DNA of 64,000 nt from Bacillus subtilis subsp. subtilis (GCA_021733645.1 JAHREJ010000023.1:1-64000); one strand, 5' to 3'. Counted from the stretch's first letter, positions 1-8,573 are shown. The notes: generated by a model from the sequence alone, not told the origin. Numbers and translations: made by a program.

Positions 1-51
1 TGGAAAAGGTTCACTTAAGAACTATAGGGCAGGTCTCGACCCGCCCCGATG

Positions 52-89
52 AAACACGAAGCCCTGCCAGGTGTTGGGCTTCTTCGTTT
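52..89. terminator. Hairpin, terminator-like (first of a tandem pair)
   Basis: GAAGCCC (58-64) pairs with GGGCTTC (76-82) and is followed on the + strand by TTCGTTT. On the - strand the hairpin is preceded by a TAA-like trinucleotide, as in the second hairpin at 190-220, and followed by TTCGTGTTTC, so it could terminate transcription in either direction. The two hairpins have similar flanks, as if a gene 3' end had been duplicated. Confidence 0.45.
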
Positions 90-98
90 AGCGCCGTA

Positions 99-130
99 GC
101 CCGGATAATGCCGAAGGCCGCATCCGGGGC
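99..130. repeat. REP-like inverted repeat
   Basis: GCCCGGAT (99-106) is mirrored by ATCCGG plus GGC (122-130) around a GC-rich centre. The form resembles the short palindromic REP units common between genes in Gammaproteobacteria. It lies between the two terminator-like hairpins. No second copy was recognised in this window. Confidence 0.4.
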
Positions 131-189
131 CGTGATGCAACGCAAGCCAAAGGGGTCGGGTTCAATTACCGCGGATCCATGAAGCACAA

Positions 190-220
190 CGAAGCCCCGC
201 ACACGCGGGGCTTGTTGTTT
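190..220. terminator. Rho-independent terminator, probably bidirectional
   Basis: AAGCCCCGC (192-200) and GCGGGGCTT (205-213) form a perfect 9-bp stem with an ACAC loop, followed on the + strand by GTTGTTT. The TAA stop of the truncated minus-strand regulator remnant lies at 219-221, immediately upstream in that direction, so the hairpin probably ended that gene. Confidence 0.6.
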
Positions 221-372
221 AGCGGCCAGCTGTCTGCTCTTGCAGGACGGTATCGATCATCTGCATCACGAACCGTTGCTGGGCCTTGGGTAGCCGGGTG
301 ATGCGTTCAAGCTGCTGTCGCAGATTCGGCGCCGATGCCCCACGAGATTGAGTCGTAAGCTCCCCCGGCAGC
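219..372 (-). pseudogene. C-terminal remnant of an XRE/Cro-CI-type regulator
   Basis: The last ~40 codons read LERITRLPKAQQRFVMQMID followed by a short acidic tail. This resembles the C-terminal helix that follows the helix-turn-helix in many XRE-family regulators. No HTH is present upstream; the frame runs into DNA belonging to the IS3 remnant that starts near 425. The right boundary given is approximate. The inference is that an insertion element removed the N-terminal DNA-binding part. The match is short, so confidence is modest. Confidence 0.35.
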
Positions 373-424
373 CAGACACCCGATAAGAAGACCTTTCTGG
401 CATCTTTAACAGCCAGGAGGTTGC

Positions 425-691
425 ATGCGCACATCAAAATTCACCGAGACGCAGATCATCACGATCCTCAAGCAGGGCGATGCCGGGCTTGCGGTGAAGG
501 ATCTATGTCGCCAGGCCGGCATCAGCACGGCGACGTACTACCCGTAGAGGAGCAAGTACGGCGGGCTTGAGGCGCCCGAGCTTCGGCGCGTCAAGGACCT
601 TGAAGCTGAGAACGCCAAGCTCACACGCATGTACGCGGAGATGGCGCTGGACAACGCAGCACTGAAGGATCGGATCGCAAAAGAACTGTAG
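425..691 (+). pseudogene. IS3-family transposase OrfA, interrupted by a stop codon
   Basis: The translation begins MRTSKFTETQIITILKQGD, the typical HTH start of IS3 OrfA proteins, and continues through CRQAGISTATYY. A TAG at 545-547 replaces the usual Trp of the YYxWRSKYGG motif. The remaining frame (RSKYGGLEAPELRR, then a leucine-zipper-like stretch ending in KDRIAKEL) is intact to a TAG at 689. A full OrfA is about 88 codons, matching the length here, so one nonsense change is the only visible lesion. It should not give a functional OrfA without readthrough. Confidence 0.75.
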
Positions 692-696
692 GGCCG

Positions 697-1132
697 GGTC
701 AGAAGCGCGAGGCTGTGCGTTTCCTCGCCGAGGTGCGCGCACGGCCCCTGAGCCGGTCCTGCGCTTACGTGGGTTTGTCTCGTGCGGACTGGTATGCGCC
801 GCCACTAGATTGGACTGTGCGTGATGCGGAACTGATATCAGGCCTGGCCAAACTGGTCGAGGAGTTGCCCAGCCGAGGTTTCTGGAAGTGCAGCGATCAA
901 CGCCGCAGGAAACGACCGGACCGGAATCCGAAGCGAATCTATCGCGTGCACAAGGCGGTGAGGCTCAACCTGAGAAGAGCGTCCAAGCGCCGCCTGCCAA
1001 AATGCGAGCGGGTGCCGCTGTATGTCCCCAGGCATTCCGATACCGTCATGGTCCATGGACTTCATGAGTGACGCGCTGGCCTGCGGCGAACGATTCCGAA
1101 CATTCAATGTGGTCGATGACTTCAACCGCGAG
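697..1132 (+). pseudogene. IS3-family transposase OrfB, frameshifted and truncated
   Basis: The first frame contains QKREAVRFLAEVRARPLSRS and RNPKRIYRVHKAVRLNLRRA, the N-terminal region of OrfB before the integrase core. A frameshift near 1045 moves the reading into a second frame carrying SMDFMSDALACGERFRTFNV, which includes the first catalytic Asp of the DDE triad. The rest of the rve domain, with the second Asp and Glu, is absent. A normal OrfB is about 270-280 residues. The protein is certainly inactive. Confidence 0.75.
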
Positions 1133-1134
1133 TT

Positions 1135-1530
1135 TCAGCCGCTCTGCAACGTCACGTCGGGATGAGCGGCGAAGATGTCCATGACGATTTCAAAGTAAGT
1201 CTGGCCCTCGCCGCGTTCCAGCGCCTGCAACTGGGCCTGGATGATGGGAGCGTTGAAGCTGCCGGGTGCGTCCAGCTTGGCCTGCAGCCAGGCGCGCGTG
1301 GCTGCCATACCCAGGGCGTGGCGGCTGTGTGCGATGTCCTTCCACCGCACCTGCACGCTGTCGTGCCCGGCCAATGCGCCGTAGCCGCCATAGAGCAGGT
1401 CGTCCAGCGCATCCAGGCTGGGGCCCAGCTGCCAGTCTTCGCCGTGCATGAAGACGCGATTGATTTCGGCGTAGAAGCTGGCGATATCGTTGATCGCGCT
1501 GCCTTCCAAGGTGAGAGTGAGGCGATCCAC
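1135..1530 (-). CDS. Barstar-family ribonuclease inhibitor (orphan)
   Basis: A 131-residue protein with the barstar signature: a helix-rich region YAEINRVFMHGEDWQLGPSL followed by LDALDDLLYGGYGAL. Barstars block secreted barnase-type RNases by inserting an acidic helix into the RNase active site, and act in the cytoplasm. The start is GTG at 1528-1530. No RNase gene precedes it, although the two usually form a pair. Its stop lies about five bases from the edge of the IS3 remnant, so the C-terminal residues (VTLQSG) may have been altered by the insertion. It may be an orphan immunity gene. Confidence 0.8.
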   Translation of the reverse strand: MDRLTLTLEGSAINDIASFYAEINRVFMHGEDWQLGPSLDALDDLLYGGYGALAGHDSVQVRWKDIAHSRHALGMAATRAWLQAKLDAPGSFNAPIIQAQLQALERGEGQTYFEIVMDIFAAHPDVTLQSG

Positions 1531-1772
1531 GGCTCAGGGCAGCGCCATGCGCAGCCGGGTCGTCAGGCGCGCATCGGCATGGCGGGGCGAAGGGGCGGGG
1601 GAGGGCATCCTGGCAGTCCTGCGGGGCGGGTCGCCAGGACTGTAACAGCCCCCCGTTGCACGGCCCCGGGGCGAGCGCGATACTCGCCGCGCTGCACGCC
1701 CTTCCCCGGTGGAAGATGCGCGGCGGCACCGCGTCGTAAACGGATGTAACGACCACGCCAAGGGGAGACACC

Positions 1773-2018
1773 ATGCATCAGCCATCCTGCACCGGTTGCG
1801 GGCAACCGACCGTTGCCGACCCCGCGCACTGCCCTGCCTGCGCGCCACCGGCGCCACGGCCGCCGGCATCGGGCCCCGAAATGGGCGCAGTCACCTTCCG
1901 GCAGAGCCGCCAGCAGCGCGAGAAGACCGCCAGCCGTCATTCGCGCTATCTGTGGGTCATCGCTGTGCTGGCCGGCCTGAAGGCGGCGTTCTGGTTCATC
2001 AAGGATGCGCAGGGCTGA
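1773..2018 (+). CDS. Small CxxC protein with C-terminal membrane segment
   Basis: An 81-residue protein of unknown function. The N terminus has two CxxC pairs (CTGC at residues 6-9 and CPAC near 20-23) that could form a zinc ribbon. A Pro-rich linker and a basic stretch follow, then a single hydrophobic helix (YLWVIAVLAGLKAAFWFI) near the C terminus. A good Shine-Dalgarno (AAGGGGAGA) sits about 8 nt before the ATG. The layout suggests a tail-anchored inner-membrane protein with a cytoplasmic zinc knuckle. No specific family was recognised. Confidence 0.6.
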   Translation: MHQPSCTGCGQPTVADPAHCPACAPPAPRPPASGPEMGAVTFRQSRQQREKTASRHSRYLWVIAVLAGLKAAFWFIKDAQG

Positions 2019-2118
2019 GCCACTGCTGCAGGCGTGTCCGCTTGACCACCGCGTGTGCGTTGTCAGCTTGACCAGCCGGGCCCAGGCCCTCCATCGGAAC
2101 CTCTACGGGACACCCATC

Positions 2119-3039
2119 ATGCTCAGGCACCTCCTTGCCGTCATCGTCGCGCTTGTCCTCAGCGCTCCGGCCCTGGCCCAGGTCAAACCGTTTCCGGCCG
2201 GCTTCCGCACCCAGGAGGTGGCCGCCGGCGATGCCACGCTGCACGTGCGGGTGGGCGGCAAGGGCCCTGCCGTGGTGTTGCTGCACGGGTTCGGTGACAC
2301 CGGCGACATGTGGGCGCCGTTGGCCACTGCCCTGGCCGCCCGGCATACGGTGGTGGTGCCCGACCTGCGCGGCATGGGCCTGTCCTCACACCCGGCCGGC
2401 GGCTACGACAAGCACAGCCAGGCCGGCGATGTGCGCGCGGTACTGGCTTCCCTTGGCATCGAAAAGGCCTCGGTGGTCGGGCATGACATCGGCACGATGG
2501 TGGCCTTCGCCTACGCCGCGCGTTACCCGCAACTGACCGCGCGGCTGGTGGTGATGGACGCGCCGGTGCCGGGCATTCCGCCGTGGGACGAGATCGTGCG
2601 CAATCCGCTGCTGTGGCATTTCGATTTCGGCGGGCCGGACATGGAGCGGCTGGTGGCCGGTCGCGAGCGCATCTACCTGGACCGCTTCTGGAACGATTTT
2701 GCGGCCAACCCCGACGCGATGGACGAGGCGTCACGCGCGCACTACGCCGCACTCTATGCACGGCCGCAGGCGATGAAGTCCGCGTTCGCGCAGTTCCGTG
2801 CCTTCCGTGAGGATGCCGCGGTGAACCAGGCGGTGGTCGCCCGTAAGCTCACGATGCCGGTGCTGGCCATCGGCGGCGGGAAGTCTTTCGGGGCCACTGA
2901 AGCGGTGGTCATGCGCAATGCGGCCGTGGATGTCACCGAGGTGGTGATTCCCAACGCCGGCCACTGGCTGATGGAGGAAGCACCGGTGCCCACCATTGCC
3001 GCAGTGACCCGCTTCATCGACGCGCCGATATCGAAGTAG
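2119..3039 (+). CDS. Secreted Cif-like epoxide hydrolase (alpha/beta hydrolase)
   Basis: A 306-residue protein with a Sec signal peptide (MLRHLLAVIVALVLSAPALA) and a complete alpha/beta-hydrolase core: oxyanion region LLHGFGD, nucleophile elbow VGHDIG with Asp (about residue 123) instead of Ser, and NAGHW with the catalytic His near 282. An Asp nucleophile marks epoxide hydrolases and dehalogenases. LLWHFDF (His near 167), MDAPVPG and GGGKSFG line up with Pseudomonas aeruginosa Cif, an exported epoxide hydrolase that lowers host CFTR levels; that protein has LVWHFSF, MEAPIPD and LAGGG. The acid residue appears to be Asp rather than Glu. The ATG is chosen because only it gives a proper signal peptide. 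No CifR-like TetR gene is adjacent. Confidence 0.75.
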   Translation: MLRHLLAVIVALVLSAPALAQVKPFPAGFRTQEVAAGDATLHVRVGGKGPAVVLLHGFGDTGDMWAPLATALAARHTVVVPDLRGMGLSSHPAGGYDKHSQAGDVRAVLASLGIEKASVVGHDIGTMVAFAYAARYPQLTARLVVMDAPVPGIPPWDEIVRNPLLWHFDFGGPDMERLVAGRERIYLDRFWNDFAANPDAMDEASRAHYAALYARPQAMKSAFAQFRAFREDAAVNQAVVARKLTMPVLAIGGGKSFGATEAVVMRNAAVDVTEVVIPNAGHWLMEEAPVPTIAAVTRFIDAPISK

Positions 3040-3225
3040 GCGATGCCGGCGCCGCAGGCACGGGGTGGCGGTGGCCATCGTGCAGGGCGTGGCGCTGTGG
3101 AGGCCGTGCACTGCTGCCACCTGAACGCGATGCATTGCGTTGACGCGGCGTGGACATGATTTCACCGGGCGTTGCGCACGCCGGGCCGACACTGATCCCA
3201 TGTCCTGCGGAGTGAGGAAAACGCC

Positions 3226-3588
3226 ATGAAGAACATCCAACGCCTGTTGTGCATCGGTGCTTTGGCCGCGGCCTCGTTCGGCGCCACTGCCCAGACCTAC
3301 GGCCCCAAGGACGAAGGGCGCCGCTTCAATGACGGCAGCAAGGTGGTGTGCAAGAACGTGGAAGTGCAGCGCAACGGCAAGGATCCCAACCGCATTGCCG
3401 GTACAGCCACCGGTGCGGTGGTGGGTGGGTTGCTGGGGAACCAGGTGGGCGGCGGCAACGGCAAGAAGCTGGCGACCGTGGCGGGTGCCGTGGCGGGCGG
3501 CGCGGCAGGCCGCAACATCCAGGGCCGCAGCCAGCAGAAGAACGGTGACCGCGTGGTCGAACGCCGCTGCGAGCGCCAGTACCGCTGA
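3226..3588 (+). CDS. Glycine-zipper 2TM-domain envelope protein
   Basis: A 120-residue exported protein. A signal peptide (MKNIQRLLCIGALAAASFGA) is followed by a polar segment with one Cys and then a glycine-zipper domain (GTATGAVVGGLLGNQVGGGN and AGAVAGGAAGRNIQG), as in the 17-kDa surface antigen/SlyB-like 2TM family. The tail is strongly basic (VVERRCERQYR). Such proteins sit in the outer membrane or periplasm and are thought to support envelope integrity; the exact role is unknown. There is no lipobox, so it is not an obvious lipoprotein. GTGAGGAAAACGCC before the ATG provides the ribosome-binding site. Confidence 0.75.
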   Translation: MKNIQRLLCIGALAAASFGATAQTYGPKDEGRRFNDGSKVVCKNVEVQRNGKDPNRIAGTATGAVVGGLLGNQVGGGNGKKLATVAGAVAGGAAGRNIQGRSQQKNGDRVVERRCERQYR

Positions 3589-3709
3589 GCCGGCACGCCT
3601 GTAGACGCATGACCTCGACGCCGGCCCCTGGGCCGGCGTCGTCGTAGGTGGCAGTGGGAAGTCGCGCGGCGCGCCGTATACTCCGCCGACACCCAAGGAC
3701 GACCCGCCC

Positions 3710-5089
3710 GTGAGCGAAGCGCTTGAGCCTGGCAGCACCCCCGGCCCTGGGCCGACGGAACATCCGGACGCGGTGGGGCGCTTTGCGCGGTTGCGCGAGC
3801 GCACCGATGAACTGGAGCTCGTCATCTCCGGCCTGCTTGCCTTCGCGCTGCTGGCCGCGCCCGGGCGCATCTTCGAGGCCTGGGCCACCAGTACGGTGCA
3901 CACCGAAGGCGTCTACGCCTACGCGCTCTGGTTTGGCTTCAGTACCAGTGTAGGACTGTGCTACGTGGTGGCCGTTGCATTGATCGCCCACCTGGCCATC
4001 CGCGGCTACTGGGTGGGCCTGGTCGGGTTGAAGAGCCACTTCCCCGACGGCATCCGTTGGGACCGCATCCCGTTGCTGGGGCCGGTCTCGCGCGCCTTTT
4101 ACCAATCGCGGGTGGCGAGCCTGGACCAGTCGATTGCCGATGCGGACCGCGCGGCCTCCACGCTGTTTTCAGCCACGCTGCTGTTCGCCTTGACGATGGT
4201 CCTGATCGGCGCCGGTTCGGTGGTGCTGCTGGCCATTGCCGGCGCAGTGGGCGCCCTGCTGGGCGCCACCGACCGCATTGCCTTGATCATCGTGGCGACC
4301 TTCTTCGGTCTTTTCATCCTGCTCAACATGCTGCCGTTGCCGCTGGAAAAATGGATTGCACGGCGCAAGGCGCGGGGGGCACCGAGCGCGCGCCTCGAGC
4401 GCACCATGCGCGGTGTGTTGACGGTCAATCAGTGGCTGATCCCCATGCGCCTGCTGCTGCCGGTGCAACTGACCCTGCAAAGCAACCGTTATGCGCGCAA
4501 TTTCATGGTGGCCTACTTCATCGCGGTGATGGTGGCGATGTGCATCGGCGGCGTGCAGGCGGTCAGTTCGATGCGCTTTTCGCTGTTCAACCGCTACACG
4601 GTGGTGACCGAACAGGCCGTCGAGGAGGGCATGCTGAGCGCACACTATGAATCGCTGCGGGCGGACCGCGACCGGCTGCTGCGCTACCCGATGATTCCCA
4701 GCGACGTGGTCGACGGGCCGCTGCTGCGGTTGTTCATTCCCCACCAGCCCCAGCGCGACAACGGGCTGGCGCGCCGCCTGTGCGGCACGTTGACCGAGGG
4801 CGAAAACCGGCTGCGCGGTCCGGCGGCGGAGACCGCCGCGGTGCAGTGCGTGGCGCGGTTGTGGAGCGTGACCCTGGATGGCCAGCCGGTGGCAGTGAAG
4901 GACTTCGTGGCGATGGAGCGGCGCGACCTGGAGATGCGTGGCGTAGTGGGCTACCTGCCGTTGGCGGCGTTGCCGCCGGGACGGCACGACCTGCGCCTGG
5001 TCTGGAACCCCGGCGGGCCCGAGCGCGGCACCCAGCGCCACCGCGATTACCGTATTCCGTTCTGGTACGCGCCGGAGGCCGATCACTGA
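3710..5089 (+). CDS. Polytopic inner-membrane protein, function unknown
   Basis: A 459-residue protein starting at GTG. It has a Pro-rich cytoplasmic N terminus, then hydrophobic segments at about residues 38-55, 72-100, 150-200 (two or three spans) and 272-290, with basic loops (KWIARRKARG). The C-terminal ~170 residues are soluble and contain two Cys (RRLCGTL and VQCVARL) that could form a periplasmic disulfide. The last part (LPPGRHDLRLVW) has a beta-sandwich flavour. It stands alone between the glycine-zipper gene and a convergent threonine aldolase. No function can be assigned. Confidence 0.6.
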   Translation: MSEALEPGSTPGPGPTEHPDAVGRFARLRERTDELELVISGLLAFALLAAPGRIFEAWATSTVHTEGVYAYALWFGFSTSVGLCYVVAVALIAHLAIRGYWVGLVGLKSHFPDGIRWDRIPLLGPVSRAFYQSRVASLDQSIADADRAASTLFSATLLFALTMVLIGAGSVVLLAIAGAVGALLGATDRIALIIVATFFGLFILLNMLPLPLEKWIARRKARGAPSARLERTMRGVLTVNQWLIPMRLLLPVQLTLQSNRYARNFMVAYFIAVMVAMCIGGVQAVSSMRFSLFNRYTVVTEQAVEEGMLSAHYESLRADRDRLLRYPMIPSDVVDGPLLRLFIPHQPQRDNGLARRLCGTLTEGENRLRGPAAETAAVQCVARLWSVTLDGQPVAVKDFVAMERRDLEMRGVVGYLPLAALPPGRHDLRLVWNPGGPERGTQRHRDYRIPFWYAPEADH

Positions 5090-5090
5090 A

Positions 5091-6152
5091 TCAGGCGGCG
5101 GTGGACAGCACCCGCTGCAGTGCGTCGATTTCCGCCGGGGTGGTCGACCAGGACGTGACAAAGCGCACCGGCACCTCGTCGCTGGTCATGGGCAGGTCGT
5201 CGGGCAGGCTGTCGGCGTACCAGTCGTAGCACTGCACGCCTGCGCCTTGAAGGTACTGGAGGAGCGCGCGCGGCATCACCACGAACACTTCGTTGGCCTG
5301 CACCGGCCAGGCCAGGCGGATGCTGCGCTGCTGGCCAAGGCGTGCGGCCAGGGCGCCGGCCATGTTGTTGGCGTGGCCGGCCAGCTGCAACCAGTGCCCG
5401 TCCTGCAGCCATGCATCGAACTGCGCGCCGAACAGGCGGCCCTTGGAGATCAACTGGCCGGCGCGTTTGCGGCGCTGCGCGACGTCCTGCGCCAGCGCGG
5501 TGTTGAAGAAGATGACCGCCTCGGCACACAACGCGCCATTCTTGGTGGCGCCCAGGGACAGCACATCCACGCCTGGGCGACTGGCCAGGTCGGCCGGGGT
5601 GCAGCCCAGGGCGGCCACCGCGTTGGCAAAGCGCGCTCCGTCCATGTGCAGGTAAAGCCCGCGCGCGTGGGCCAGCGCGGCCAGCGCGGCCACTTCGTCG
5701 GGGGTATAGACCTGGCCGTTCTCGGTGGCCTGGGTGATGCTCACCGCCGCCGGACGGACGCCATGCGGGGGGGCCACGGGCAGGCGATCCAGCGCGTGGC
5801 GCAGGTCGTCGGCCAGCAGTTTGCCCGCGGTACCCTTCACCGGCAGCAGGCGTGCCCCGCCGGTGAACAGTTCCGGCGCGCTGGTCTCGTCGGTCAGGAT
5901 GTGGGCCTGGTGATGGCAGAACACCGCCTCCCAGGGCTTGACCAGCGCCGACAGCGCCAGGCAGTTGGCGGCGGTGCCGGTGGCCACGAAGAACACCTGC
6001 AGTTCCTGTTCGAACAGGTTGGCCAGGGCCTGGGTGGCGCGGGTGGTCCACGGATCGTTGGCATAGGCCGGCGCGCTGCCGACGCAGGCGTCCTGCAAGG
6101 CTTGCAGGAGGCGTGGCGAAACGCCGGATTGATTGTCGCTGGCAAAATTCAT
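5091..6152 (-). CDS. ltaE: Low-specificity L-threonine aldolase
   Basis: A PLP-dependent fold-type I enzyme of 353 residues that cleaves L-threonine and L-allo-threonine to glycine and acetaldehyde. The start MNFASDNQSGVSP is the usual family start. YANDPWT and ATGTAANCLAL form the cofactor pocket, YLHMDGARFAN carries the PLP-pyridine Asp, and LSLGATKNGAL contains the Schiff-base Lys. The C-terminal RFVTSWSTT motif is also conserved. It ends one base from the stop of the convergent membrane-protein gene. The family assignment is firm; the stereochemical preference cannot be read from sequence. Confidence 0.85.
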   Translation of the reverse strand: MNFASDNQSGVSPRLLQALQDACVGSAPAYANDPWTTRATQALANLFEQELQVFFVATGTAANCLALSALVKPWEAVFCHHQAHILTDETSAPELFTGGARLLPVKGTAGKLLADDLRHALDRLPVAPPHGVRPAAVSITQATENGQVYTPDEVAALAALAHARGLYLHMDGARFANAVAALGCTPADLASRPGVDVLSLGATKNGALCAEAVIFFNTALAQDVAQRRKRAGQLISKGRLFGAQFDAWLQDGHWLQLAGHANNMAGALAARLGQQRSIRLAWPVQANEVFVVMPRALLQYLQGAGVQCYDWYADSLPDDLPMTSDEVPVRFVTSWSTTPAEIDALQRVLSTAA

Positions 6153-6285
6153 GGTGAGATGTCCTGGCACGCAAGGGCAGGGCACCAGCATGCCCAACGC
6201 ACGCGCGCCTGACAGCCCCCTTCCCGTCGAACTGTGACCGCATCGGGCCTGCAACGCGCCGGAACCGACGCCACCGCCGCAGGTA

Positions 6286-7392
6286 TCAGCGACGCGCGCC
6301 CAACCGCCACACCGCCAGCCCGCCATACAGCACCAGCAGCCCCGCCAAGGTCCACAGCTCGTGGCTGACCTCGGCCAGGCGGGCGTCCATCTGGTTCAGG
6401 CGCACCATCAGGTTGATTCCCGCGGTGGTGGGCAGCAGGTGCGCCAGCGCCACCAGCGCGGGCGGTGAGGTGACCGCCGGCCAGGACAGGTTGGCCAGGA
6501 AGAACAGCGGGATCGAGCAGGCAATGACCACCTGGAACGCGCGCTCACGGGTGGCCAGGAAGCTGCCCACGAACAACCCGAACGCTACGGTGGCGGCAAT
6601 GAACAAGGCACCGCCGAGCAGTTGGCCGACGGGATTGCCGCCGCGCGGGTAGTCCTGCACCCACGCGGTAAAACCGGCGTAGTAGAGCAGGCCGAGCAGG
6701 CCGATGATGGCAAAGCCCAACGCCATGCCGGCCAGGGTGGGCAGGTCGAAACGCAGGCGCCGGCCCAGGTCCCGCCGCCGTGCACCCAGCAGCACGCCAA
6801 TGCCCATCAGCAGGGTCTGGTGCACGATCAGTTCGGCCACGCCCGGCACGATGGCGCTGCCGTAGCCTTCGCGGGTATTGAACAGTGGCCGCTGCACCAG
6901 GGTGATCGGCGGCGGCTGCGGGGCGCCCATGAACGCGGCCTGCGACACGGCGGCATCGCGCCCGAACGCTGTCAGCGCGTCGGCCACGCCGCCGAGCACC
7001 CAGCTGGCGCGACCCAGATAGGCGCCGTTGCCCATCAGCACCAGGTGGCCGGCGCCACCGCGCAGGATGTCCCGCTCCAGCCGGGCAGGAATCAACAGGA
7101 TGCCCTCGGCGTCACCGCGCTCCAGCGCCTGGCGGGCCTGGTCGAGGGTGGGGGGCTGGGCGACGATGCGCACCGTACGCAAGGCATCCACGCGCCGCAG
7201 CAGTTCGCGGCTGGTGGCGCTCTGGTCGTGGTCCACCACCACGATGGGCAGGTTGCTGGCCACCTGGTGGCGGTAGGCGGCCGGATAGAAGAACGAATAC
7301 AGCACCACCGCACCGATCATCAGCACCACCGCGTAGCGGTCGGTCAGTATCGCGCGCAGGGTCTGGCGCAGGCTGTCGGTGAAGCGGCTCAT
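6286..7392 (-). CDS. ABC-2 type exporter permease (second of pair)
   Basis: A 368-residue YhhJ/YbhR-type permease. It has one N-terminal TM helix (AVVLMIGAVVLYSFFYP), a large periplasmic domain beginning with the NLPIVVVDHDQSATSRELLR motif, and five C-terminal TM helices including LLMGIGVLLGARRRD and IACSIPLFFLANLSWP. It is the last gene of the tolC-hlyD-permease-permease operon and overlaps the previous permease by 4 nt. Members normally need a cytoplasmic ATPase to power export, but no ATPase gene lies in or next to the operon. Confidence 0.8.
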   Translation of the reverse strand: MSRFTDSLRQTLRAILTDRYAVVLMIGAVVLYSFFYPAAYRHQVASNLPIVVVDHDQSATSRELLRRVDALRTVRIVAQPPTLDQARQALERGDAEGILLIPARLERDILRGGAGHLVLMGNGAYLGRASWVLGGVADALTAFGRDAAVSQAAFMGAPQPPPITLVQRPLFNTREGYGSAIVPGVAELIVHQTLLMGIGVLLGARRRDLGRRLRFDLPTLAGMALGFAIIGLLGLLYYAGFTAWVQDYPRGGNPVGQLLGGALFIAATVAFGLFVGSFLATRERAFQVVIACSIPLFFLANLSWPAVTSPPALVALAHLLPTTAGINLMVRLNQMDARLAEVSHELWTLAGLLVLYGGLAVWRLGARR

Positions 7393-8573
7393 GCGGCCGC
7401 CCCGGCCGGTGGTGGAGCAGGCGCAGGCGTGGCGCGTGCGGCGACGATCAGGCGCCAACCGCCGATGCCGCCGGCCACCAGCACCATCAGCAGGAGCGTG
7501 CCCAGCGGCCACAGCGATACGGTCCACGGCGCACCGACGAACTGCTGCTGGGTCTGCAGCTTGACGTAGGCCGTGAGGGGCAGCAGCTGGTTCCACACGC
7601 GGGTGAACAGCGGTGCGTCCACCACCGGGAAGGTGGCGCCGGAGAAGGCCAATGCGGTGCCGATACTCAAGCCAATGGCCGACAGCGCCGTGCCCATGTC
7701 GCGGGTGAGGCCCACAAACAGCAGCGCCACCGCCGCGCAGGCCAGGTAGAACAGCGGCTGGCCCAGCATCAGCAACAGCACGCTGCCGGCGATGCCATCT
7801 CCGCGCAACAGCGCCAGGTACAGCACGCCGAGCGCGCCATACGCTGAGAACAGCGCGACATACGGGCTGATCTTGCCGGCGATGGCCGCCCAGGGGGCCG
7901 CGCCCAGCCATGCACGCAGCTGTCCATCGCGAACCTCGCGCCCCAGGCTGGCGGCAACGGCCAGCGCCAGACCCAGCGACAACAGCGCCGGGAACACCAG
8001 CGGCAGCAGGAACAGCTCGTAGCTGCGCGCCGGGTTGTGCAGGATGTCCGACTGCACCGCGATGGGCGGCGCACGCAGTCTGGCCGGGCCGACCTGTTTG
8101 CCGATGCGTCCGGTCAGCAGCCGTGCGTTCCAGGCACCGACGGTTTCAACGATGTCGCGCACCGCCGACTGCCCGGTGGTGAGGTAGGTGGCGTTGTAAT
8201 AGGCAAATACCGTGCCTTGGCTGCCACGCAGCGCCTGTCGGGTGGCATCGCGCGGCACCAGCACCACCGCGAACACCTCCAGCCGGCGCAACTGTGATTG
8301 GGCATCGGCCAGGTTGGCCGGTTGGCTGGCCACGGCGATGCCTGGGCTGGCATCGAGCATGCGGGCCAGCAGGCGGCTCTCGGCACTGTGGTCCAGGTCG
8401 ACGATGGCGATGGGGATATCGCGCATTACCGAGGCGGAAAACAGCCATGCCATCACGCCCAGCATCAGCACCGGCAACACGGTCACCAGCAGGCGGTCGG
8501 CGCGGTCGTGGCGCAGGTGCTGCAGCTCGCGTCCCAACGCGGCGGCGAACCCGGCCCGCCCCTGCCGTTTCAT
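7389..8573 (-). CDS. ABC-2 type exporter permease (first of pair)
   Basis: A 394-residue permease of the same family as its downstream neighbour, with an N-terminal TM helix (LLVTVLPVLMLGVMAWLF), a periplasmic domain starting DIPIAIVDLDHSAESRLLAR, and a membrane domain containing SYELFLLPLVFPALLSLGLA. The start MKRQGRAG is chosen because its ATG overlaps the stop of the hlyD gene as ATGA, a sign of translational coupling. The tail is rich in Ala and Pro. The two permeases presumably form a heterodimer that works with the membrane-fusion and TolC-like proteins encoded upstream. Confidence 0.8.
   Translation of the reverse strand: MKRQGRAGFAAALGRELQHLRHDRADRLLVTVLPVLMLGVMAWLFSASVMRDIPIAIVDLDHSAESRLLARMLDASPGIAVASQPANLADAQSQLRRLEVFAVVLVPRDATRQALRGSQGTVFAYYNATYLTTGQSAVRDIVETVGAWNARLLTGRIGKQVGPARLRAPPIAVQSDILHNPARSYELFLLPLVFPALLSLGLALAVAASLGREVRDGQLRAWLGAAPWAAIAGKISPYVALFSAYGALGVLYLALLRGDGIAGSVLLLMLGQPLFYLACAAVALLFVGLTRDMGTALSAIGLSIGTALAFSGATFPVVDAPLFTRVWNQLLPLTAYVKLQTQQQFVGAPWTVSLWPLGTLLLMVLVAGGIGGWRLIVAARATPAPAPPPAGAAA

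Larger units (their letters stand above)
425..1132 (+). mobile_element. Decayed IS3-family insertion sequence, 3' part missing
   Basis: Remnants of orfA and orfB of an IS3-family (IS407-like) element follow each other as expected, but carry an in-frame stop in orfA, a frameshift in orfB and loss of everything after the first part of the DDE domain. Similarity stops at DDFNRE near 1130, five bases from the barstar stop codon. No terminal inverted repeats or target duplication could be identified, so the left end is uncertain. The element is non-functional. Confidence 0.75.

Noticed and set aside
11-202. A 63-codon minus-strand frame at the left end.
   Set aside because: It crosses two terminator-like hairpins and a REP-like repeat and has no family resemblance.
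1534-1869. Possible barnase-type RNase gene upstream of barstar.
   Set aside because: The 111-codon frame ends next to the barstar start but has no RNase motifs and a shadow-like Arg/Pro composition.
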